A DNA stretch of 64,000 nt from Impatiens glandulifera (GCF_907164915.1 NC_061869.1:9473721-9537720); one strand, 5' to 3'; counted from the stretch's first letter, positions 24,999-36,485 are shown. Notes: generated from the sequence alone by a model not told the origin. Program-made: numbers and translations.

Positions 24999-25945
24999 AT
25001 TCACCTTTCACGACCCATCCGCTAGTTGAACCATGCCCGCTCTATTCCGATCATTCCACCAATTTTCGGGCACGCAAAACGCGTTCTTCAAATTGTCACC
25101 ATACTTATTAAGCAACGTAATATCCCTCTCGACCACTTCCTTGAACTTGTTCCTCAACCCTTGTGCTCCCGCAATTTCATGTAAATAAATATCAAGATTA
25201 TAGGATTGTAAAAGTTGATATTTCATGTGACATGATTTGTTAGTGTCAAATAGTAGTTCTTGGCCAGCATCCGTAAACCCCACAAAACAGGAAGGTAGAT
25301 CGGGGACAAGGTCGGGGCGAATCTCAATTTGTAGGATTCGAAGATTGGGGAGGGTTGTGGCAGTGACTATGAAGGCTGAGTCTCGGACACGTGGACTTGC
25401 AAAAAAAAGCAAAGGCGGTTACGAGTGTGTTTGGTCAGTTGTAGATGTTTTCGTCTAGAACTTGTTCCCTTGCACTCTTCTTGTAAAAGTTGGATTTGTT
25501 ATTACACAATGTATATATAGAGTAAAACCCTAAATGAACCCCGGGTTTTTCATCATGATCAATATTCTTTTCAAATATTAAAGGTGCGAGTTTGAGCCAA
25601 AACTCTAAATTGTTCATCCATTCTAAGGCATCGTGTGATCCTCTCCATGAAACGACGATGTCCCTTCTTTTATGGTCGAATGATTTGGCTGCTTCATCGG
25701 TGGAGACCGTGACATAACCCATCTAATTTATGTCCTTTTCGAATGGCCAAGAACATGCGGAGGCGTAGATATACTTTGTTACTATGTACTTCTTCTTGGC
25801 TCGGCCTTTGTGAAGACTAACTCGAGAGAAGAGCTCGTCCATGGCGTGCTTGCAGTTTCCCCCTGAATCGTCGAAATCGTAAGTTGCCAATGCCCTTCCA
25901 ATTATTTTCTCCACTCATCTCCCTTTAAGATGACTTCATCAATAT
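24999..25945 (-). pseudogene. Phospholipase A1-II pseudogene (copy 4, right arm of inverted pair 2)
   Basis: Relic on the minus strand. The N-terminal half is split (25,914-25,723 and 25,722-25,435). Reading then jumps from REQVLDE straight to FASPRVRD near 25,440: about 150 bases encoding the GHSLG serine elbow are deleted. The C-terminal half (25,412-25,008) is open and keeps YLHEIAGAQG and ENWWNDRNRAGMVQLADGS. It abuts copy 3 with at most a few bases of spacer. Confidence 0.88.
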
Positions 25946-26698
25946 TGTAAGCAGTTTCATTATGTTATTTTCATTTTGTTATGTATATGAAAAGTTTGAT
26001 GTCTTGTTGTTAAAATGAAGTGATAGTAATAAAAGAAAATTGAATGATTTTATTTTTAATTATTATTATATTTATTTAGTACAAAACTTTATTTTAAATA
26101 ACTATATTGTTTAATAATATATTTAAAATATAAGTACAAGTAATCTAGAGAGTGCATATATTTTATTTTATTTTATTTTTGTTAAATTTCGTAGATTAAG
26201 TAAGTTGAGATCTCATTTTGAATATTTCGTATAATTTGAGAAGTTATAACGTATTTTTAGCAAGAAAAAATCATTCATCGTACTTTAGAAATTGTCTTAT
26301 TATATAAATATATATATATTAAACACTTTTACTGTTCTGTTGACGCCTTACTTCTCTTACTACTGCGTCTGCGTGAAAACCTGAGTTTTTGCCGATCATC
26401 CCAAGAATTTATCATCTTTTCGTAATAATCTCTATCCTTTGTTTTCTTTTTCGTTTTCATCTTCATCCATGCTTTCTATTGATGTAATAATCACCCTAAA
26501 CGATCTTAATTTTATCATGTTTGTGTTTGTGTTTGTGTTTCCATAATTCCCAGAATTGGGTTTTTTCTGCAGTTCTTCCTTTGGTCTCGTTTGTCTGGAT
26601 TAGAAAAGGTATGCATAGTCAAATTCTAACTACTGTTACAAGTTTGGTTGGTTTATTTGATTTCTATAACGTTTGGTTTGGTTTGGTTTGGTTTCAGA

Positions 26699-28372
26699 AT
26701 GGATTCTGAATTTGGGGATTTTAGTTGGTTAACAAATATGCAACACAAGTTTGAATCTTTGTTACCAGATGTTGATGATGTATTGAGCGATGTATGTTTG
26801 TCTAAACCCTTAATCCAGTTCAATGGATATGTTTCTGTTTCTGTTTCTGTTCATCAAATTTATTATATTGTATTGATTAATTGGACAGGAGAGATTGAAA
26901 TATGTTGAAGATCAGTTTCAGACAGTTGGTTCCAATATTCAAACTCAATTATATGCCATTAGTACCAACTTTACTCAATTTTGTTCTGAATTAGCTCATG
27001 ATGTTCTTTCGCCCTCTTCGTCGATTTTGAATGAGGCTTGTCGTGAAAACGAAGATATAATCCCAGGGAAAGGAAATTCGGCCCATCTATCGTCGTTCTT
27101 AAATAAAAATGAGAAGATTTTGTTGCCTGACAGGATTGAATTGGTTGATAAAGTGATTGATCAGAATGTAAAACACGCAGCAGCTGGGAAGGATTTGTGT
27201 TTGAAATCGTCGTTAGCTGAAAAGTGCAAGGATTGTCGAGTATGGAAATGATAATCTTAACATTTTCAGAAACTTGGGTTATTAAGTAATTAACTTCTTT
27301 GTTGCAGGATAAGGAAGAAGCCACTGTTTCTGTATATGGTGCAGCTGATGAACTTTCTATACAAGATGATGTATTGAAATCTAGAAGTAATTTACTGTCC
27401 TTAACCGATTGTTAGTTTCTTAAATCTCTTTTATTGATTCTGAATCTGCTTGGTGGTTGATATAATTGTGCTTTCGTGAATGCATCTGCAGCAGACAGTT
27501 ACATGGAGAACATCGGGCTCGCAAAGGAAGTTACTGTATGGGACAACTATTTTACATCTGATTGGGGTAAATTTCCTATTTCTTCTTCTGTTATGTTTAT
27601 TTGTTTTTGTTTTTGTTTTTACATCAGATTTGGCTTATTTGAGATGATGTTTATAATGGTAAAACAAGACTATTTGGTTCTTCTATGCAATTCTCTGTAC
27701 AAACTTGAGTTGAAAACAGAGTGTTTATTTGAAATAAATTCATTTCATTTGATAACTTATATCTAAATTTACTTAATGATTTCGATTCAGCTCAAATTAA
27801 GCTATAAAGATTAAGATATAAAATCTGACTTTATTTGGTAATCAATGAACAACTTAACTCAATAATCTAGTAAAGCAAATTAATTAATTTACATTCCTAT
27901 GAGGATAAAATAGTCTCTTTTAAGTACTTTTTCGATATTAGTTCCATATTTTATTAAATCAACTTACATATTTGACATCTTCATTTGGTTTATTCAACAA
28001 TGAAATTCTAGAAGAATGTTCTTTCAATGCGGATGGAGAAGCAACTGAGAATCGTATTATTTTCAACTATGACGACGATTTAAACTTAACGAGTGAATTG
28101 AACCTCAGTGGGAGTTGTGTCTTGTTGGAGAAAGATGAGCCAGTTGTTGTTCGTCATCGAATTGCTAAACACCGAACTTTTAAGGTATTCCTGCATGGTC
28201 TCAAAATTGGTTAAACGACCATATATCCATATTGAACAGTTATGATATGTATATGATTTTATTTTGGCAGGAAAAATCTCGCAGAGACAAACCTAAGGAT
28301 GCGACGATGTTCGCAGTTAGGAAGAGCGGGGTTAGGAGTCCGTCGACGGATTCAGACTGGGAAATTATTTAG
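26699..28372 (+). CDS. Unrecognised plant protein, six exons
   Basis: Six exons with consistent GT-AG junctions and phases: 26699-26791, 26889-27239, 27308-27386, 27492-27566, 28012-28184 and 28271-28372, 290 residues. The ATG follows directly on a probable 5' UTR intron ending in TTTCAG. I do not recognise the family. Visible features: N-terminal MDSEFGDFSWLTNMQHKFES, a helical region with YVEDQFQTVGSNIQTQLYA, an acidic middle (VWDNYFTSDWEECSF, NYDDDLNL), a basic stretch (RHRIAKHRTFKEKSRRDKPK) and an acidic-aromatic end DSDWEII. There is no signal peptide or membrane segment. Exon 4 has a tandem NAGNAG acceptor (GCAGCAG at 27,488-27,494), which could give two isoforms differing by one codon. 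A soluble, possibly nuclear, protein is a guess. The coherent exon structure argues for a living gene. Confidence 0.72.
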
Positions 28373-28599
28373 ATAATTATGTGATTATATATTATTAATT
28401 TGCATAAGTTGGGAGCAACAACAAATTTTTAATTAGTTTTGGTAATCATTTCTGTAGTTATTGCTCATGAGAATCAATAATCATGTTAATAATGAAAGGA
28501 TCAATATGCCTTTTCAGGAATATATTTATATTATGAGAGAATTTTACTATTTTCTTTTGTCAAAGATTTGCTGTTGAGTTATAATAGTTTTGTATTATC

Positions 28600-28830
28600 T
28601 TAGCAATGTCGGAGTTCCATGGCAAAAAATGCTTTCGCTATGAACGCAATTCCCCTTTTTCGGTAAGGATTTAGTATCTTAGCAGACGAACTTTTCTCTA
28701 AGTTTCGCCTATCGGTGAGAACTGGGCTTAGCTTGGTTCGAAGTGCCCACACATTCTGTCTCGCCGTTGGACCGCTCTTCAAATTGAATGGGCGCCTGCG
28801 GACGACCATCGAAGAAGTGACTTTAACGCA
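28600..28830 (-). other. G+C-rich island, possible organelle-derived insertion
   Basis: About 230 bases far richer in G+C than the surrounding DNA, open on the minus strand with a basic reading (VVRRRPFNLKSGPTARQNVW). There is no promoter, intron or protein similarity that I recognise. The composition resembles plant mitochondrial intergenic or ORF DNA, so a NUMT fragment is a candidate. I cannot confirm the source. Confidence 0.3.
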
Positions 28831-29577
28831 TCTATTACTTTGACTCCTTTTATATAATTCAATTATCTTTATATAATCGGAATCTCGGATTATTGATAGA
28901 AGTAACATTTGTGATCAAATTTAAATTTATTCAATAAGTCACTCTAAACTACCCATCATTATATACATGTTCATATTAATTAGGATATGAAACCAAAATA
29001 TACATCATTATATACATTATATCATACTTATATGAAACCAAAATATTAGTCTAAGAACTTGTTCTCTGAAAATAATGCATACGGTCTTGCGGTACCGTTT
29101 GAGTACTACATTATTATTATTACTCCAGATAAGGTTATTATTATTATAAAAATAAAATAATAATGATCAAATAAGACAGCAATAATATGATATATTCATA
29201 TATATATATATATATATTAATAATCTAATTATCCTTACAACCAAACCATACCAAACCAAACCAAACTTAACTTCTGATAAACTAATATTCTCACAGTGGA
29301 CCTACATCATAATTTGGTTGTAGTTCATCATGAATAATTATTAAGATATAATAATAATAAAGTCATAAAATTCATGCCTAAATAAATTGACTAGGGTTAA
29401 GTTTGAAAGGTTTTTGACCTTCCAAATAATTAAGGGTTCGTGTATTCAATATTCATACCCATCTCACCATGAAGTTATAAATAATCTAATTGAAAATAAG
29501 AATTATAATTAATAATTAATGAATGAATGAAATAACCCCTAACACTTCACTTAATGTGTTGGATTACTATTAGCTAC

Positions 29578-30825
29578 TTAGCAAGCAATGCATGGGAGCT
29601 GATTTTTGAAACAAGATTTAGATCTCAATGAAACAAAAAAATGATGGCTTATTAGTCTAGTAACCATTATTGTTTTCTCCTCCTTCACCTTCCACGACCC
29701 ATCCGCTAGTTGAACCATGCATACTCTATTCCGATCTTCCCACCAATTTTCGGGCACGCCAAATAGGTCCTTCAAATTGTCACCGTACTTATTAAGCAAC
29801 GTGATATCCCTCTCGACCACTTCCTTGAACTTGTTCCTCAACCCTTGTGTTCCCTCAATTCCATGCAAATAAACCTCAAGATTATGGGTTTGTAAAAGGT
29901 TGTATTTCATGTGACACGATTTACTAGTGTCAAATAGTAGTTCTTGCCCAACATCCGTGAACCCCACGAAACAAGGAGGTAGATCGGGGACAAGGTCGGG
30001 GCGATTCTCAATTCGTAGGATTCGAAGATTGGGGAGGGCGGTGGCAGTGGCTGCGAAGGTTGAGTTTCCGACACGTGGACTTGCGAAAGCAAAGGCGGTT
30101 ACGAGTGTGTTTGGTCGGTTGGAGATGTTTTGGGCAATATCGACTGCACTTAAGGTTGTTAATGCTGCTCCTAGACTGTGTCCTGTAACGGTCACACTAA
30201 TTTCTTCGTCCTCGTACTTGTTCATTAGTCTTGTGATCTCGTCTAGAACTTGTTCCCTTGCACTCCTCTTGCAAAAGTTGGATTTGTTATTACATAATGT
30301 ATATATAGAGTAAAACCCAGAATGAACCTCGGGTTTTTCATCATGATCAATATTCTTGTCAAAAATTAAGGGTGCGGGTTTGAGCCAAAACTCTAAATCG
30401 TCCATCCATTCCAAGGCATCGTGCGATCCTCTCCATGAAACGACGATGTCCCTTCTTTCATGGTCGGATGATTTGGCTGCTTCATCTGTGGAGACCGCGA
30501 CATAACCCATCCAGTTTGTGTCCTTTTCGAATGGCCAAGAACATGCGGAGGCGTAGATGTACTTTGTTACTATGTACTTCTTCTTGGCTCGGCCTTTGTG
30601 AAGGCCAACTCGAGAGAAGAGCTCGTCCATGGCGTGCTTGCAGTTTCCTCCTGTTCTTGAATTGTCATCAGAATCGTAGGAATCATAAGTTGCTTGTGCC
30701 ATCTCACCGTAGTGGATTATGTGTTGTCGGAGATCATCATTCAACGGCCGCAACATACCCTTCCAGTTATTCTCTCCACTCATTTCCCTCCAAGATGGCT
30801 TCATCAATATTGTAAGAAGTTTCAT
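29578..30825 (-). CDS. Phospholipase A1-II (DSEL-like), intact, unit A
   Basis: A single 415-residue ORF without introns. Class II PLA1s hydrolyse the sn-1 acyl ester of glycerolipids and lack the plastid transit peptide of class I (DAD1) enzymes; accordingly none is seen, so a cytosolic location is likely. Family blocks: WREMSGENNWKGML (12-25), HIIHYGEMAQATYD (35-48), RDIVVSWRGS (125-134), the nucleophile elbow GHSLG (215-219, Ser217), RPDLVPDLP (catalytic Asp277) and YLHGIEGTQG (catalytic His321). ENWWEDRNR and VQLADGSWK follow near the end. The start MKLLTILMKPSWRE is shared with the other intact copies. The nearest named relatives I recall are Arabidopsis PLA1-II-gamma (DSEL, At4g18550), a seedling-establishment lipase, and PLA1-II-delta; specificity cannot be decided here. 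G245 onward (RVGNSTFAATATALP) differs slightly from its unit B twin. Confidence 0.93.
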   Translation of the reverse strand: MKLLTILMKPSWREMSGENNWKGMLRPLNDDLRQHIIHYGEMAQATYDSYDSDDNSRTGGNCKHAMDELFSRVGLHKGRAKKKYIVTKYIYASACSWPFEKDTNWMGYVAVSTDEAAKSSDHERRDIVVSWRGSHDALEWMDDLEFWLKPAPLIFDKNIDHDEKPEVHSGFYSIYTLCNNKSNFCKRSAREQVLDEITRLMNKYEDEEISVTVTGHSLGAALTTLSAVDIAQNISNRPNTLVTAFAFASPRVGNSTFAATATALPNLRILRIENRPDLVPDLPPCFVGFTDVGQELLFDTSKSCHMKYNLLQTHNLEVYLHGIEGTQGLRNKFKEVVERDITLLNKYGDNLKDLFGVPENWWEDRNRVCMVQLADGSWKVKEEKTIMVTRLISHHFFVSLRSKSCFKNQLPCIAC

Positions 30826-31050
30826 TATTCTATCTTCTTTTTTGGTGTATTAATAATTCTCGAACTTTGTTATGAATATGAAAAGTTTGATGTCTTGTTG
30901 TTGAAATGAAGTAATTGAAAGAAAGAAGAAGAAGCTTGGTTGCAATGAATGGAGGAAAGGATTATTAGGTTTAAATAGATCTAGAGATTGAGAATAATAT
31001 AATTAATAAATGAGTGGACCAAGTCTTATAATCATAAAATAATTAGACAC

Positions 31051-31081
31051 GCATATAATAAGATGATTCCATTGAGGTGGG
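31051..31081 (-). promoter_or_regulatory. Conserved lipase promoter block, unit A gene
   Basis: On the minus strand this reads CCACCTCAATGGAATCATCT followed by TATTATATGC. It lies about 230 bases upstream of the ATG and matches blocks before three other lipases. A TATA-box equivalent (CTATTTAAACC) lies between it and the ATG at about 30,968-30,978. Confidence 0.6.
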
Positions 31082-31456
31082 CTGTGGTGACTATTTCTTT
31101 TTTTATTTACATCAGTCTACTCTCTTGTTAAAATGTAAAAAACAAATAAATTAAAAAAACACAAAGATTTGTGGCTTAATTACCAATGAACATCAAGAAC
31201 AAAGAAAAATGTATATTTAATTATTGGGTATTAAATAGAGATTCGGTTTATTGGTTTATTCATTTAAATACATATATAAATAGTTATAGCTTCAAAATTT
31301 TTGAACATTCGATTTAACCGATTTAACCGAATTGATTATTAATGGGTTTGTCAAAAATATATCAAAAAAAGAATAAATAAAATAAATAGCAACGGCATAT
31401 ATTGTGGTGAATAATACATAAAAACAAATAATAATGTAATAAATAAGGTCAGATAA

Positions 31457-31767
31457 TATTGAGATAAGTACATTTATTTAATTAATTATTAGTTTATACT
31501 AATGATCTTTATTTTCTTATAATTACAGATTTAACACTTACAATTTCAAATAAGACTTTATAAAGTTTATTTATCTTTTTTATGTTGTAATATTAGTTCA
31601 AGGACCTATTTGTATTTTTACAATATGAGGGATCAGGATATGTCCCGATCCCCAATTCTAACATTTGCAATGTAACCAACACATTTGGGTTTTTGATCTA
31701 TCAATATACACCGATTGTTCTTCGTCTTTCTTTCTTCTTGTTTCAATTTCTTGATTAGAGTTCAACA
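31457..31767 (+). repeat. 5' LTR
   Basis: 311 bases, TATTGAGATAAG...GAGTTCAACA. It differs from the 3' LTR only at T versus C in AATTTCAAA(T/C)AAG and T versus C in CACCGAT(T/C)GTTC; the 5' LTR has T at both. Confidence 0.96.
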
Positions 31768-34700
31768 TGGTATCAGAGCAGGAGCCGATCTTGCACCTTC
31801 AAGAAACTCCAGTTAACGATGATCCATTTGATTTCGACAACGACGATCTTCTTGATGAGCCAGTACATTCTCTGAACCCTAATTTCAAAGCTCGTCAAGA
31901 ACGCACAATTGATCCAGTTCAAGTTCCTGTCCAAGTTTTTCCACCAATGGCACTATTGAAGCGAGATTGCACAGATCCTCTTTATGTTCATCCAGGCGAC
32001 ATTCCAGGAGCAATATTGACTCATACAGTTCTGACCCGCCAGAACTACTTCGAATGGTCTACCAACATGCAATTGGCACTTACTGCGAAGATGAAGATGT
32101 GTTACATTGATGGATCATTCAAAGCTCCGACTGCACCTCAAGATGCTATTCGCTGGAAAATGATTGATGCAATGATCCGATCTTGGATAATGAACACAAT
32201 CGACAAAAAGAAGAGAATTCACTTTCAGAGCACAACTACCTCTTTAGAGCTATGGAATGAAGTGAAAGCAAGGTATGAAGGTAACAATGGTCCAACCTTG
32301 TATCGAGTCAAAAAGGATATATGTACAACAAAACAGGATAATCTTGATTTAGAAGAATATTATTCTAAGGTACGTCTAAACTGGGATGAATTGTTACATC
32401 TTGAACCGCATCAGGTATGCTCTTGTGATAAATCCCAAATTGAAAATTGTGTGGGATGCAAACTGGAAAAACAAGTTTTGACTAGGTATGAAAAACATAA
32501 TTTGCTGCTGTTTTTGATGGGTCTGGATGATTCCTATGAGAATCTAAAGGATAGCATTCTAGTTATGGATCCTTTACCGAGTGTATATAAGGCTTTCACG
32601 ATGTTCTTGAATGTTGAATCAAAGAATCAGATCAATCGACAAAATCAACAATCCAACTTACAATCTGCCATGACAGTAAGAGATTTCAAAGAAGGTAGTT
32701 CAAAGAGATTCAAAGGAAATGATGGTAGGGCTTACAACAATGACAAAAGAAGAAATCTCTCATGTACTCACTGCAATATGAAGGGTCATTCTAAAGAGGG
32801 TTGCTATAGACTAATTGGTTTTCCAGATTGGTGGGATAACAACAAAAGGAAGAATTCTGTGAATTCAGTATCATTTGACAACAATGACAAAACAGTCTCT
32901 TTACAAGATCAAATGAAGATGATGCAGGACATGATGAAAAGCTTAATTGAAGGGAATACTAGATCTGAAGCTAATATGTATGCTAAAAACAAAGAAATCA
33001 ACTTCGAAGCAGGTAAGTTTTCTAGACTTAATCTTTATTTTATAACTGATATTGAATTTACAATGAGCATGAATAGTTTAAACAGTTCAAAACAATTATG
33101 GTTAATAGATTCAGGGGCTAGTACACATATTTGCAATAATAGAAAATTGCTTTTTGATATTAAGAAAACAGAACATGAGATTACTTTATTTTTAGCTGAT
33201 GGATCTAAGAAGACAATAAATGAATCTGGTAGTCTCAAATTAAATGATAGATTGATTCTTAAGGATGTGTTATTTGCTCCAGATTTCAAGTATAATCTAA
33301 TATCAGTTACAAGATTAATTACAGATGAAAAGGTTAAATGCATATTTTCTGAAAATGGATGTTTGATGCAGGGCCCTGAATTAGATGATATCCTTGAGCT
33401 TGGCAAACGTGTAGGAAACTTGTATTTCTATTCCATAGTTACTGATTTTCTTAAAGACTCTAATAGTGATGCTGAAACTTCATTTTCTACCTTAGATTGT
33501 AAAATTGTGCATTATAGATGTGGACACCCTTCCAATGAAGTTCTTAGAATATTGTTTCCTTCTATTATCAATAATATGGATCATTGTGAAACTTGTCAGA
33601 TTTGTAAATCACATCGTTTACCTTTTCATAATAGCACTTCATCTTCTAAAGATAAATTTGATCTTGTTCATATTGATATTTGGGGACCTTGTAAAGAAGA
33701 ATCATACACTAAAACGCCGTTTATGCTTACAATTGTAGATGACTACTCTAGATGCACTTGGACTTATCTAATTTCTAATAAAACTGTTGTTTTTGACAAA
33801 ATTCGAAATTTTTATTTAATGGTCAAAACTCAATATTCAAAGAACATTAAAACCATTAGAAGTGATAATGGAACTGAATTTGTGAATTCAAAATGCAATA
33901 TGTTCTTTGAAGAAATGGGCATAATACATCAAAAGACTTGTGTATATTCTCCACAACAAAATGGAGTTGTAGAAAGAAAGCATAGACATCTAATTGAAGT
34001 AGCAAGATCTCTTTTAAAACATTCCAACCTACCAATTAAATTTTGGCCTTTTTCTATTCTTACTGCAACATATCTAATAAATAGAATGCCAACAAAAGTT
34101 TTGAATTGGAAGTCACCATTCTTCATGCTTAATAAACATGAAGCTAAATATGATGATTTGAAAGTTTTTGGTTGCTTATGTTACATGACAAATATTTTTC
34201 CACAAAAATCAAAATTTGAAGATAGAGGCATAAAATGTGTCTTTATTGGATATCCTTCAAATCAGAAAGGATATATTCTTTATCAGATTGAATCAAATGA
34301 AATTGTTGTTTCAAGAGATGTTGTCTTCTTTGAGAATATTCTACCTTTCAAAGAAGATATCAATGATCAACCAAAACTCAATAATATTATAGAAATTACA
34401 AGAACATATACTAACCTTGACAAAAATGATCAAAATAATGATTCATCTGAAACAAATCAAAGGAAAAGTACAAGAACTAAATATGCTCCAAATTGGATGC
34501 AAGACTTTATTGCAACTCATGTTAAATCAAAAGACAAATCTGATCTAGATTACACTCCACAGACTTATCCTTTTCATTCTTTATACAAAGATCAAGAGTA
34601 TATAAACTCTTTGTCTAACTTTGATCTAACCACAACTCCACTTGATTTTAAACAGGCATCTCAAGATCCAAAGTGGATAAAAGCAATGAATGATGAACTA

Positions 34701-36185
34701 AATGCACTTGAATTAAATCAAACATGGGAAATAACTAAACTACTAAAAGGCATGAAAGCTATTGGTTGCAAATGGGTCTATAAAAGCAAACTTAATTCTG
34801 ATGGTACTTTAAATAAATGCAAAGCGCGTTTAGTTGCAAAAGGTTTTAATCAAAAGGATGGTATCGATTTTCATCATTGTTTTGCACCAGTGGCTAAGAG
34901 TGTAACTGTAAGATTGTTAATTGCCTTAGCAGCCTCAAATAGATGGATCTTGAATCACATTGACATAAATAATGCATTTCTTCATGGAAACTTAGAAGAA
35001 GATATTTTTATGAAACTTCCATAAGGTCTAAACAATGTTGATAACATAAACATGGTCTGCAAATTAAGAAAAAGTCTTTATGGTTTGAAACAAGCATCAA
35101 GACAATGGTATAATGAAATATCTAATTTTTTGATTGATATTGGTTTCACAAAATCACAACATGATCATTGTTTATATTTTAAACAAAATGGTGTGAATAT
35201 GATTGGTCTAGTAATATATGTTGATGACTTGTTAATAACAGGGAATGACTATGAAGAGATCAAAAAGATCAAACATATGATTGATACTAAATTTCCTATC
35301 AAAGATCTTGGAAATGCGAAGTTTTTTTTGGGTCTTGAAATTGTACAAAATGATCTTGGTATTTATGTAAACCAAAGGAAATATATTCTAGATTTATTAC
35401 ATGATTCGGGTCTAATGGGTTGTAAACCCACAAACACGCCAATGATTAAAGGCATAAAGTTTGAAGATGAAAATCAAGATATATTATGTGATCCTTCTAA
35501 GTATAGAAGGGTAATTGGGAGACTTCTATATTTAAACTATACTAGACCAGATATTGCATATGTTGTTCAACAATTATCTCAATTCATGCAAAAACCTCTC
35601 TTATGTCATTGGAATGCAGCTTTGTACTTAGTTAAATATCTAAAAGGTACAACATCATTGGGTCTTTTTTATCCATATGAAAATGATTCTTCCATAATTG
35701 CATATTCTGATTCTGATTGGGGTTCTTGTGTTGAAACAAGAAAATCTATAACAGGTTATTGTATATGTTTTGGTAAATCAGTCATATCTTGGAAAGCCAA
35801 GAAACAAGCAACTATTTCTAGATCTTCTGCAGAATCTGAATATCGTAGCCTTGCTGCTACAGTTTGTGAACTTCAATGGATTTCCTATATTCTTAATGAC
35901 TTGAATTTTAAATTACAGTTACCAATATCTTTATATTGTGATAATAAAGCTGCCATACACATATCTGAGAATCCAGTTTTTCACGAAAGAACGAAACATA
36001 TTGACATAGATTGTCATGTAGTTAGAAATCAGTATTTGGCTGGCTTTATTCAACTTTTTCATGTGCAAACAAAGAAACAAGTTGCAGATATTTTCACGAA
36101 AGCATTGGATTTTGCTCAATTTCAAGAACTTCGATCACATTTATTTCTTCAAGATATTCATCTTAAGGGAGGAGTATTGAGATAA
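31767..36185 (+). pseudogene. Copia gag-pol polyprotein, one in-frame stop
   Basis: One frame of 1,472 codons interrupted only by TAA at 35022-35024 (codon 1086). Order: Gag (from about residue 72, DPLYVHPGDIPGA), zinc knuckle CTHCNMKGHSKEGC (about 333), aspartic protease LIDSGAS (about 447), GAG-pre-integrase HHCC finger (about 580-613, CETCQICK), integrase core with DIWGP, DDYSR and NGVVERKH, then reverse transcriptase from CKWVYKSK, with YVDD at about 1151, and RNase H with DSDWGSC and SSAESEYRS. The stop falls in the RT domain just upstream of the YVDD part, so the 1085-residue product keeps Gag, protease and integrase but not full RT. The first ATG overlaps the last LTR base and the primer-binding site; a downstream ATG near residue 62 may be used instead. 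No frameshift seen. Confidence 0.95.
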
Positions 36186-36485
36186 GTACATTTATTTAAT
36201 TAATTATTAGTTTATACTAATGATCTTTATTTTCTTATAATTACAGATTTAACACTTACAATTTCAAACAAGACTTTATAAAGTTTATTTATCTTTTTTA
36301 TGTTGTAATATTAGTTCAAGGACCTATTTGTATTTTTACAATATGAGGGATCAGGATATGTCCCGATCCCCAATTCTAACATTTGCAATGTAACCAACAC
36401 ATTTGGGTTTTTGATCTATCAATATACACCGATCGTTCTTCGTCTTTCTTTCTTCTTGTTTCAATTTCTTGATTAGAGTTCAACA
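36175..36485 (+). repeat. 3' LTR
   Basis: 311 bases, preceded directly by the polypurine tract. The RNase H frame reads into its first 11 bases and stops at 36183-36185 (TGA). Confidence 0.96.

Larger units (their letters stand above)
31457..36485 (+). mobile_element. Ty1/copia LTR retrotransposon, nearly intact
   Basis: 5029 bases. Target-site duplication GATAA at 31452-31456 and 36486-36490. LTRs at 31457-31767 and 36175-36485, 311 bases each, differ at only two positions. The primer-binding site TGGTATCAGAGCAGG (31768-31782) matches initiator tRNA-Met; the polypurine tract AAGGGAGGAG is at 36165-36174. The order protease, integrase, reverse transcriptase, RNase H defines the copia superfamily. 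The termini are TATTG...CAACA rather than canonical TG...CA. It is inserted in unit A upstream of the lipase; unit B lacks it. It probably can no longer make its own RT because of one stop codon. Confidence 0.96.

Noticed and set aside
28600..28908. 102-codon minus-strand ORF as a gene
   Set aside because: No promoter, intron or recognised homologue. Kept only as a composition island that may be organelle-derived.
29927..30313. 128-codon plus-strand ORF antisense to the unit A lipase, also at 43,703-44,089
   Set aside because: It mirrors the codon composition of the lipase (third-position pattern of repeated residues). It recurs because the genes are duplicates and has no own start context or motif.
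33035..33406. Minus-strand ORF within the copia element
   Set aside because: It lies antisense to the protease region of an intact pol frame and has no independent support.
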